Positions 31,706 to 39,188 of a stretch of DNA of 64,000 nucleotides are shown here, one piece after another; position 1 is the stretch's first letter; every line of letters starts with the position of its first letter. The stretch is from Geovibrio thiophilus. Its GTDB lineage: Bacteria > Chrysiogenota > Deferribacteres > Deferribacterales > Geovibrionaceae. The stretch covers positions 1,426,001 to 1,490,000 of the forward strand of contig NZ_CP035108.1 of assembly GCF_004087915.1 (NCBI RefSeq). The letters are read 5' to 3'. The translations under genes were made by a program, and so were the position numbers. The notes beneath the pieces were generated by a model, which did not search any database, was not told the origin of the DNA, and saw only the letters and a list, made by a program, of their open reading frames with translations.

Positions 31706-33745
31706 TTATGCAGTCTGTCTTCCCGCTCTGAACTTCTGTTCCAGATAAAGAAGTCCCATAACTCCGAGACCAATCAGGTAAACAAGGTATCTGCTGCTTT
31801 CGGGTATGTTCAGATACTCATTTATCGAGCCCGGATGGAAAAGTACAAGGCACGCAAACAGGAAGAAGGGTATTTCATACCACTTGTTCCTTGTTATATA
31901 CCAGCCCTGAACGGCGCTTGTAAAGGCAAATGCTCCGCAGCATGCCATCACGAAAACCAAGATGCCCTGAGTCCAGCTGAAAATATCATGCAGGATAAGG
32001 TCAGTGTTGAATACGAAAAAGAACGGAATAATCGCCGTGCGCATGTCATACGCAAAGCCCTGAAGTCCGGTCTTTATGGGGTCGGAATCCGCTATTGCCG
32101 CCGCAGCGTACGCCGCAAGCCCCACAGGGGGAGTATCGTCCGCCAGTATGCCGAAATAGAAGCAGAAGAGGTGTGCCGCCATGAGCGGAACAACAAATCC
32201 GTACAAACCTCCCACCTCAACAATGATCGGCGCGGTGAGAGATGCCATGACTATGTATGTGGCGGTTGTCGGAAGCCCCATGCCGAGAAGAAGGCTGGCA
32301 ATAGCTGTTATTATAAGAAGCAGGAATATGCTGCCTCCGGAAAGCTGCTCAACGATCATAGTGATCATGCCGCCGATGCCCATGTTCACAACACCGACTA
32401 TGATGCCTGCGGATGCTGTGGCAAGGGCAACGGCAACCATGTTTCTGCTGCCCGCTATAAATCCCTGACACATTGTCATCACTGAATCGAAAAAGCCTTT
32501 GCCGAGTCCTATGGCTTTATCCTTCAGTCCGTTTCTTATCCCGCGCACAAGTATTATGGCGATAAGAACAATGATAGCGTTGAACGCCGCTTTTTCCGGC
32601 GAGTGACGGAGAACAACAAGCTCATAAACAAGCATGGCAATGGGGAGCATATAATGCAGACCGCCCTTAAGCGTGGCAAAAAAACCGGGTATCTCCTCTT
32701 TTGGAAGCCCCTTCATGCCGAGCTTGCTTGCTTCGAGATGTACAACGTAGAAAAGCGCCGTGTATGAAACAAAAGCCGGTATCGCAGCCGCTTTAACCAC
32801 CTCAAGGTATGGTACATTGACGTACTCCGCTATGATGAAGGCGGCAGCGCCCATGATAGGGGGCATTATCTGCCCGTCCGTGCTGGCGGCAACTTCGATG
32901 GCAGCCGCTTTCTTGGCGGGGTAGCCGACTTTTTTCATGAGAGGTATAGTGAATGTTCCCGTTGTTACCACGTTGGCGATACTGGAACCGGAGACAAGTC
33001 CGGTGAGCCCGCTTGCGACTATTGCCGCTTTAGCCGGTCCGCCCTTGTATTTGCCGAGAAGAGAAAGTGCCAGATCGATAAAAAACTTGCCCGCTCCCGC
33101 TTTGTCAAGCATGGAGCCGAGAAGAACGAACAGATAAACTATAGAAGCGGAAACTCCGAGGGGGATTCCGTATATTCCTTCCGTGGAAAGTGAGATCTGG
33201 TTGAGATATTTATTAAGAGAAACACCCTTGAACGCCAGAACATCGGGCATGTGGGGTCCGAGGAAGGCGTAAGCTGTGAATGCGAGTGCTATCACTGTGA
33301 GTGCCGGTCCTATTGAGCGTCTTGTAGCTTCCAGCAGAAGCACAAGGATAGCGAGACCCGCTACAATGTCTATGGTAATCGGCGCACCCTGACGGGTAGC
33401 CAGCCCTTCCCACGCCAGCATGATGTAAAGCGCGGAAACGGCTCCGACTGCTGCCAGAGTGTAGTCCAGAATACTTATCTTATTTAATGATACTAGTTTT
33501 TTAAGCCATCCCGAGGGTTTTTTCACTATAGGGATGTTAAGAAAAAGAAGAACGATCGCAAATGCGAGGTGTATTGCCCTTGTTTTTGTGCTGTCAAGAA
33601 TGAGCCAGCTTGCCAGTGAAAGCTGGAAGAGAGCCCATGCCACTGCTATGACGCCGATAAGAATGCGCTCAAATTTGCGGAGGTGCCTTATCTCCCCCGT
33701 TTCCTCTCGCAGAAACTCTTCTGCTGATTTAATTTTTCTGCTCAT
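31706..33745 (-). CDS. TRAP transporter fused permease (4TM/12TM)
   Basis: A 679-residue TRAP permease in which the small (4-helix) and large (12-helix) membrane subunits are fused, the form that works with TAXI-type binding proteins. It is highly hydrophobic; the large-subunit signatures GLVSGSSIANVVTTGTFTIP and EVAASTDGQIMPPIMGAAAF are present, as is LLLGMGLPTTATYIVMASLT. It is a secondary, sodium- or proton-driven importer in the inner membrane. The binding-protein gene lies 64 bp upstream with a hairpin between them. The solute is unknown; TAXI systems include glutamate and other organic acid carriers. Confidence 0.95.
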   Translation of the reverse strand: MSRKIKSAEEFLREETGEIRHLRKFERILIGVIAVAWALFQLSLASWLILDSTKTRAIHLAFAIVLLFLNIPIVKKPSGWLKKLVSLNKISILDYTLAAVGAVSALYIMLAWEGLATRQGAPITIDIVAGLAILVLLLEATRRSIGPALTVIALAFTAYAFLGPHMPDVLAFKGVSLNKYLNQISLSTEGIYGIPLGVSASIVYLFVLLGSMLDKAGAGKFFIDLALSLLGKYKGGPAKAAIVASGLTGLVSGSSIANVVTTGTFTIPLMKKVGYPAKKAAAIEVAASTDGQIMPPIMGAAAFIIAEYVNVPYLEVVKAAAIPAFVSYTALFYVVHLEASKLGMKGLPKEEIPGFFATLKGGLHYMLPIAMLVYELVVLRHSPEKAAFNAIIVLIAIILVRGIRNGLKDKAIGLGKGFFDSVMTMCQGFIAGSRNMVAVALATASAGIIVGVVNMGIGGMITMIVEQLSGGSIFLLLIITAIASLLLGMGLPTTATYIVMASLTAPIIVEVGGLYGFVVPLMAAHLFCFYFGILADDTPPVGLAAYAAAAIADSDPIKTGLQGFAYDMRTAIIPFFFVFNTDLILHDIFSWTQGILVFVMACCGAFAFTSAVQGWYITRNKWYEIPFFLFACLVLFHPGSINEYLNIPESSRYLVYLIGLGVMGLLYLEQKFRAGRQTA

Positions 33746-33758
33746 AGAAACCCCTTGA

Positions 33759-33787
33759 ATAAAAAGAAAACCCGCCCCTGAGGGCGG
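33759..33787 (-). terminator. Internal hairpin between TAXI binding protein and TRAP permease
   Basis: CCGCCC-TCAG-GGGCGG followed by GTTTTCTTTTT on the minus strand. It lies between two genes of one system, so it probably allows partial read-through and keeps the binding protein in excess over the permease. Confidence 0.75.
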
Positions 33788-33809
33788 ATGCTCTTTAAAA
33801 ATTTTTAGA

Positions 33810-34805
33810 TTACTGGATAAGAGACTTGTCTATGAACTTATCGAGTCCCGCCTCTTTGTAGTACTTAAGCGCGCCGGGATGTATCGGAGCGGAAAGACCC
33901 TGAAGCAGTTCCTCTTTCTCAAGGTTTGCGAAAGCAGGGTGGATTTTCTTAAATTCTTCAAAGTTATCGAAAACCTCTTTGGTGATGGCGTAAACCACGT
34001 TAGCGTCCACATCTGCCGAGGTAACGAGAGTAGCCTTCACGCCCACGCTCTCAATATCTGTTTTATTAATTGCGGTGGGGTAGTCCTTAAGAGATATTTT
34101 AGCCTTCGCGTAGTATGGGTACTTGGCAATGAGCTTGTCAACGGGGGCGCCGGTTATGGGCACTATCATAACCTTGATTCTGCCTGAGGTAGCTTCCTTT
34201 ATATTGCCGTTGGGGTGTCCCACTGTGTAGAAGAAAGCGTCAAGCCTTTCATCCTGAAGAAGACCGGGGGCTTCAACAGCTTTGATATATTCCGCTTTGA
34301 GGTCGCTTTCCTTAATCCCGAAGGCTTCAAAAAGGTCTTTGGAGTTCTGGAGCTGACCGGAACCGGGGTTGCCCACATTTACTCTTTTGTCTTTGAGGGT
34401 CATTATGTCTTTGATACCGCTTGCCTCTGAAGCAATGAGGGTGATTGTTTCGGGGTGAACGGAGAAAACGGATCTGAGTTTTTTCTGAGGTCCTTTGTCT
34501 TTCCATTCATCCTGTCCGTAGAATGCTTTATATTGAATGTCTGACTGGGCGATGCCGAACTCAAGGTCTCCTGCGAGGACGGCGTTGACGTTGTAAACTG
34601 AACCGCCTGTTGATTCAACAGTGGCTTTGATGCCGTATTCTTTTGACTTTGTGTTTACCATGCGGCTGATTGCTCCGCCTGTGGGATAGTAAACCCCGGT
34701 AACGCCGCCTGTACCTATCGTAACGAAAGTAGTTTTGGCGAAAGAAACGGGAACTGCTGCTGCGACTATGAAAAGAGCCGCAATAAGAACTGTAAGTTTC
34801 CTCAT
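33810..34805 (-). CDS. TAXI-family TRAP transporter solute-binding protein
   Basis: A 331-residue periplasmic binding protein. A signal peptide (about residues 1-23, KLTVLIAALFIVAAAVPVSF) is followed by the TAXI signature VTIGTGGVTGVYYPTGGAIS. Further family features are GSVYNVNAVLAGDLEFGIAQ, VNVGNPGSGQLQNSKDLFEA and DAFFYTVGHPNG. It captures the solute and delivers it to the fused TRAP permease encoded next. The start has the ribosome site AAAGGAGG. The upstream leader of about 200 nt contains several possible hairpins. Confidence 0.95.
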   Translation of the reverse strand: MRKLTVLIAALFIVAAAVPVSFAKTTFVTIGTGGVTGVYYPTGGAISRMVNTKSKEYGIKATVESTGGSVYNVNAVLAGDLEFGIAQSDIQYKAFYGQDEWKDKGPQKKLRSVFSVHPETITLIASEASGIKDIMTLKDKRVNVGNPGSGQLQNSKDLFEAFGIKESDLKAEYIKAVEAPGLLQDERLDAFFYTVGHPNGNIKEATSGRIKVMIVPITGAPVDKLIAKYPYYAKAKISLKDYPTAINKTDIESVGVKATLVTSADVDANVVYAITKEVFDNFEEFKKIHPAFANLEKEELLQGLSAPIHPGALKYYKEAGLDKFIDKSLIQ

Positions 34806-35238
34806 GCTTTTCCTCCTTTATTTGTCCCCGAGCCGCACCACAGAGTTTAGCTGTGCTGTAATCCGGTTCAGGGAATTACATACTGTTTAACTTATTGAGA
34901 AAAAAGGTAAGACCGCCGCAAAAAAGAACGGTCAAGAGGGAACAGGCGCAGGTCCGCAGCGCTCCCCTATATCTAAGAATAGCTGATTGCGCCTTTATGT
35001 GTCAACATTTTCCTTAAGATGGAAATAATAAAATAACCTTTAATTATCAATCATTATGCTTAATTTTTACTCACTCCCTCATATCATCGGTTAAATGTTA
35101 ATCAGGTTTGACCTCCGGACAATCTGCGGGCTGTTCAGCGTAATTGAAAATATAAGCCTATTTATCAACGGACTGCTTGAATAGCTGTTATTTTAAGTGT
35201 AGTATTAAAAAATATAATTTTTTTCCGGTGTGTGGATA
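34806..35238. promoter_or_regulatory. Divergent region upstream of the TAXI gene, with a structured leader on the minus strand
   Basis: No gene. On the minus strand the roughly 170 bases before the TAXI start can fold into several hairpins: a GC-rich element at about 34939-34970, GACCG...CGGTC around 34911-34933 followed by TTACCTTTTTT, and GCACAG...CTGTGGTGC around 34833-34853. This could be an untranslated leader with regulatory function, but no known riboswitch consensus was recognised. The right-hand part (34990-35238) is AT-rich promoter-like sequence for the PilZ gene. Confidence 0.35.
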
Positions 35239-35601
35239 ATGGGTCTGTTTGAAAGAGAAAAGCGTTCTCATCAGCGAACGCAGCTTCGTACTGAGTTTTT
35301 TATACGAAAGGAAGGTGAGGGCGAGTTGTTTGAATCCTTCAAGGTCGTGGACATATCAGAAAACGGCATGCGTGTCAAAGACAACGGAAAACTGAGAGGC
35401 TCGGCTGTTCTTGAAATCGGAACCTATGACAAGGTGAAAAATTTAGGAATCGGAGACGCGGGTGAGCACCCGGGGTACGATACTCTGTTTGTGGGGATCA
35501 TGAAGGGGCGTGCCGTGTGGTTCGACGAGCACTGGACAGGCATAGAAATATATGAAATATCAAAAGAATGCGCCGAAAAGCTGCGCATGCTTGCCGATTA
35601 G
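35239..35601 (+). CDS. PilZ-domain protein (probable c-di-GMP receptor)
   Basis: A 120-residue protein consisting essentially of one PilZ domain. The c-di-GMP-binding elements are visible: an N-terminal Arg-rich stretch (REKRSHQRTQLRTEF, RxxxR) and VVDISENGMRVKDNG, matching (D/N)hSxxG. A second beta segment (GRAVWFDEHWTGIEIYEIS) is typical of the barrel. There are no other domains, so it is an adaptor that acts through partner proteins. Start at ATG 35239; GTG 35230 is in frame. mtnA follows after 28 bp. Other c-di-GMP genes in the window are the HD-GYP protein and a diguanylate cyclase. Confidence 0.85.
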   Translation: MGLFEREKRSHQRTQLRTEFFIRKEGEGELFESFKVVDISENGMRVKDNGKLRGSAVLEIGTYDKVKNLGIGDAGEHPGYDTLFVGIMKGRAVWFDEHWTGIEIYEISKECAEKLRMLAD

Positions 35602-35629
35602 GTTATTATAAATTTTCATCCGGTGAATA

Positions 35630-36685
35630 ATGAATACTTCTTTTAAGCTGCCCGGAACCGTTGAATGGAAAAACGGTGAACTCTATTTCCTTGACCAAAC
35701 CCTGCTCCCTCTTGAGATAATATCCGAGAAACAGGAAAACGCCGAACAGGTCTGGGACTCCATAAAAAGGCTCAAGGTCAGGGGGGCTCCGGCAATAGGC
35801 ATAGCAGGGGCATACGGTCTTGCCGTAGGGATGAGGAATAAGCTTCGTCTTTCTGCGGACGGATTTCTGAAAGAGCTCGCCCGCTGCGCCGAATATCTTA
35901 ATTCATCACGCCCTACCGCAGTTAACCTGAGCTGGGCGTTAAAGAGGATTGTCGGCAGAGTGAGCGAAAGCGGTCTGGACAGTGCGGAGGCGATGTACAG
36001 GCTCCTTGTGACCGAAGCGGAGCTCATACACGCCGAGGATCGCGCCATATGTGAGGGCATAGGCAGGCACGGCGCAGGACTGATTAAAGAAGAGGCAGGG
36101 GTGCTTACCCACTGTAACGCGGGCTCTCTTGCCACATCGGGTATAGGCACGGCAACCGCGCCGATGTATACAGCTCATGCTGAGGGGCGCAGGTTCAGGG
36201 TTTTTTCCGATGAGACACGACCGCTTCTTCAGGGCGCGCGACTTACGTCATGGGAGCTTCAGCGCGCAGGGCTCGATGTTACGCTGATATGCGACAATAT
36301 GGCTGCCTCTGTAATGGCAAAGGGATGGATAAATCTTGTGATAGTCGGAACTGACAGGGTAACCGCCAACGGGGATGTCGCCAATAAAATAGGCACACTG
36401 GGTGTCGCTGTCATGGCGAAGCATTTCGGCATACCCTTCTATGTTGCCTGCCCTTCATCAACTGTGGATCTTGCCACCGCTTGCGGCGCTGATATTGAGA
36501 TAGAAGAACGGGATGCCGAGGAAGTAACATCCTTCGGGGAGAGACGCACGGCACCCGAGAATATTAAGGTGTGTAATCCGGCTTTTGATGTAACGCCGAA
36601 TGAACTGATAACCGGAATTATCACAGAGAAAGGCATTATAAAAGCTCCGTACGGAGAGACACTGGTAAGGCTGTTCGGAAAATAG
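35630..36685 (+). CDS. mtnA: S-methyl-5-thioribose-1-phosphate isomerase
   Basis: A 351-residue MtnA of the methionine salvage pathway, converting methylthioribose-1-phosphate to methylthioribulose-1-phosphate. Hallmarks are KVRGAPAIGIAGAYGLAVG near residue 50, the catalytic Cys in LTHCNAGSLATSGIGTA, SDETRPLLQGARLTSWEL and the catalytic Asp in VIVGTDRVTANGDVANKIGT. The length is normal for MtnA and distinct from eIF2B subunits. No other salvage gene is in the window, so the rest of the pathway must be elsewhere or replaced. Confidence 0.95.
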   Translation: MNTSFKLPGTVEWKNGELYFLDQTLLPLEIISEKQENAEQVWDSIKRLKVRGAPAIGIAGAYGLAVGMRNKLRLSADGFLKELARCAEYLNSSRPTAVNLSWALKRIVGRVSESGLDSAEAMYRLLVTEAELIHAEDRAICEGIGRHGAGLIKEEAGVLTHCNAGSLATSGIGTATAPMYTAHAEGRRFRVFSDETRPLLQGARLTSWELQRAGLDVTLICDNMAASVMAKGWINLVIVGTDRVTANGDVANKIGTLGVAVMAKHFGIPFYVACPSSTVDLATACGADIEIEERDAEEVTSFGERRTAPENIKVCNPAFDVTPNELITGIITEKGIIKAPYGETLVRLFGK

Positions 36686-36698
36686 AGCAGGCGCTGTT

Positions 36699-36730
36699 TT
36701 TCGGGACTGCCTATGACCGCAATCCCGAAA
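36699..36730. terminator. Hairpin between convergent mtnA and CBS genes
   Basis: TTTCGGGA / TCCCGAAA, an 8-bp stem with a 16-nt loop, with T-rich sequence on its left side. It probably terminates one or both convergent transcripts. Confidence 0.5.
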
Positions 36731-36742
36731 TCTCTTATGATT

Positions 36743-37150
36743 TCAGCGTGAGAGAGCTTTCAGTACATCACCGAGAGAAACCAGCCCGATAAGTTCTTCG
36801 TTTTCTATTACTGGAAGACGATGGACATATTTTTCAAGCATGATCCTTGCCGCTTCCTTAACATCGGCATCAGGGCTCACGGTGTATCTCGGCTCAGACA
36901 TAACCATGCGGACAGAATTGTCCGTAAGTTCTTTGATGTCGATGAGCGGAATGGCGTCCGCATCGTTAAGGATGTCGGGCAGCGCCATCATAACATCCGA
37001 CTCACTGAAAACACCCACTATTTTGTTGCTGCTGTTAACAACAGGAAGACCCGAAATTTTGTTTGTTCTGAGGCGTAGAATAACCTCTTTTATCGTCTCG
37101 TCAGGTCTTGCGGTAACGACCTTTGTTGTCATTATGTCTCTGATCTTCAA
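36743..37150 (-). CDS. CBS-domain pair protein
   Basis: A 135-residue protein made of two CBS motifs (a Bateman module): IRDIMTTKVVTARPDETI with SGLPVVNSSNKIVGVFSESD, then MSEPRYTVSPDADVKEAARI with HRLPVIENEELIGLVSLGDV. Such modules bind adenosine nucleotides and act as energy or ligand sensors. It lies 12 bp after an acetyl-CoA synthetase homologue on the same strand and near a larger cNMP/CBS/DUF294 protein, suggesting that this cluster senses nucleotide state. No effector domain is present. Confidence 0.92.
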   Translation of the reverse strand: MKIRDIMTTKVVTARPDETIKEVILRLRTNKISGLPVVNSSNKIVGVFSESDVMMALPDILNDADAIPLIDIKELTDNSVRMVMSEPRYTVSPDADVKEAARIMLEKYVHRLPVIENEELIGLVSLGDVLKALSR

Positions 37151-37161
37151 ATTAAACCCCT

Positions 37162-39039
37162 TTACATCTGCATTGCTATATCTTTAAGCAGATCGCGGAG
37201 AATTACCCCGTCGGGAGATTTCGGCAGTGTCCTTGTGAAACGTATTTCACTGGGCAGGGCGATTTCTCCGATTTCTTCAATAATCCGCTCTCTCAATTCT
37301 CTGACAGTGGTGTCGTGGTAACTTTCGTCTATCTCTTTTTTAAGAACGCAGAACGCAATAAGGGCATCCCCGCGTTTCTCATCGGGAATGCTGACCACGG
37401 CGCAATCTTCAACATTGTCGTGTGTTTTTATCGCTTCTTCAATCTCAATCAAGCTGAGCCTTTTACCGCCCAGATGGAGAACATCGTCCAGCCTGCCTTT
37501 GAGGGTGAGATAACCCTCTGAATTGATTTCGGCGGAGTCTCCTGTTTTGAAGAATACATTATTATTATAAGATTTCCAGTAAATTTTTTTATAAGTGTCA
37601 TAGGAATTATTTATAGTTCTGCATAGTGAAGGCATAGGCTTGTCCAGAACCAGAGCGCCCTGAGTGCCCGGTTCGGGGAGAATTTCACCGCTGGCGCTGT
37701 TTATAATTTTCACAGACACTCCGGGAAGGGGCTTTGCCACTGTACCCGGGCGGCATTCCTCATAACCGGGTATGGCTGACGCAATAGCGCCTCCTGTCTC
37801 GGTAATAGAGTATATGTCGAAAAGGGCGGCGTTATAATTACCCAGCGCCTTTGCTGTCCATTCTCTCACATCGTCGGTCATTTTTTCACCGCCGGTGGCT
37901 ATCAGCTCAAGGGTGTCCAGCTTCATATACTTTTTCTTTTTCTGCGATGCGTTCATAAGAGATTTCAATATCGACGGTCTGGTGTAGAGTTTGTTTACGC
38001 AGAATTTATCGCATATATCGTAAAATCTGTGTGCGTTGTCCATGTCTATGGTGTCTTCAAACACCAGAACAGTTTCACCCGCCATCAGCGGACCGTACAC
38101 AAGGTAGGAGTGTCCGGTTATCCACGCTATGTCCGCCGTGCACCAGAAGGTATCCGTGTCCCGCGCGTCAAACATCAGCAGATAAGAGAAATACGCCCAA
38201 AGGAGATAGCCCGCGGTATGGAACACAAGGGCTTTGGGGTCTTTCATATTGGTCGAGGTATACAGCATGAACATCGGGTCTTCCGCCCGCGCGTATTCCT
38301 GTCCATGGTTTTTGGCTATGGAGTAGTGCTCATCGCTTATCAGATCATGGAACCAGATGTCTCTCAGCGGTTTCATGTGTACCCTTTTTGATACCCGCTC
38401 AACAACTATGCAGTACTGAGGCTGATGATCCGATATGATGAGGGCGTTGTCCAGTTTGCTTTTCAGGTTCTGATTGGCTGTTACCGTTCCGTCCGCCGTG
38501 ATTATTACCTTCGGACGGCAGTCGTTTATTCTGTCCGCAAGAGAGTCTGTGGAGTAGCTTGTGTGATAAACAATGTGCACCGCGCCCAGTTTGACACAGG
38601 CGAGCATGGAAATGATAAGCTCGGGTATGTTCGGCAGATGCAGAAGAACTTTGTCCCCCTTTTTCAGTCCGAGTTTTTTCAGCGCGGAGGCGCATTTTAT
38701 TATTTCGGAGTAAAGTGACTGGTATGTGTATACCATCTGAGCGTGGTCGGCGCCTTTCCATATTATAGCTGCTTTGTTTTTCTTCGTTGTCGTCAGGTGC
38801 TTACCCAGAATATTTTCAAGCGGGCAGAGGGTTCCGTTTTCGTAAAATCTCGGCGCTTGCTTCTCTCCCCAGTACAGGGAGGTGTATTCCTTTTCCCAAA
38901 CAAGATATTTCTTCGCCAGATAATCATGGAGTTTTTCGTAGTCTCCGCTGAGGGAGCGTATTTTATCCATCTCTGCTTTATCAAGGGAATGTCTCTGAAA
39001 ATTTTTGCAGTTTTCTGTCAGTCTGGAATAAACGGACAT
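37162..39039 (-). CDS. Acetyl-CoA synthetase-like protein with degenerate catalytic motifs
   Basis: A 625-residue protein with the full-length Acs framework: LPNIPELIISMLACVKLGAV, FWCTADIAWITGHSYLVYGP, ATGGEKMTDDVREW, ITETGGAIAS and KGRLDDVLHLGGKRLSLIEI. Two elements needed for adenylation are changed. The P-loop (consensus YTSGSTGKPKG) reads YTSTNMKDPKA at residues 260-270. The C-terminal catalytic Lys (consensus LPKTRSGKIMRR) is Val612 in LPKSPDGVILRD (codon at 37204-37206). The start at 39039 is preceded by AGAGGTGG; the ORF extends further without a site. With CBS and DUF294 genes around it and an acetate-type symporter nearby, a regulatory or altered function is likely. Confidence 0.85.
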   Translation of the reverse strand: MSVYSRLTENCKNFQRHSLDKAEMDKIRSLSGDYEKLHDYLAKKYLVWEKEYTSLYWGEKQAPRFYENGTLCPLENILGKHLTTTKKNKAAIIWKGADHAQMVYTYQSLYSEIIKCASALKKLGLKKGDKVLLHLPNIPELIISMLACVKLGAVHIVYHTSYSTDSLADRINDCRPKVIITADGTVTANQNLKSKLDNALIISDHQPQYCIVVERVSKRVHMKPLRDIWFHDLISDEHYSIAKNHGQEYARAEDPMFMLYTSTNMKDPKALVFHTAGYLLWAYFSYLLMFDARDTDTFWCTADIAWITGHSYLVYGPLMAGETVLVFEDTIDMDNAHRFYDICDKFCVNKLYTRPSILKSLMNASQKKKKYMKLDTLELIATGGEKMTDDVREWTAKALGNYNAALFDIYSITETGGAIASAIPGYEECRPGTVAKPLPGVSVKIINSASGEILPEPGTQGALVLDKPMPSLCRTINNSYDTYKKIYWKSYNNNVFFKTGDSAEINSEGYLTLKGRLDDVLHLGGKRLSLIEIEEAIKTHDNVEDCAVVSIPDEKRGDALIAFCVLKKEIDESYHDTTVRELRERIIEEIGEIALPSEIRFTRTLPKSPDGVILRDLLKDIAMQM

Positions 39040-39188
39040 GTTCCACCTCTGTAATGCTGGAAAATAACACGTTTGTTTAAAAATGTACAAGGACAAAATA
39101 TATATTTATTATGCCAATAGGCGTGTTGAGAATAAAATATGTAATTTTATGTTTTAAGCTGTGCTGTTAAAATGCCCATGTTCTGTTT

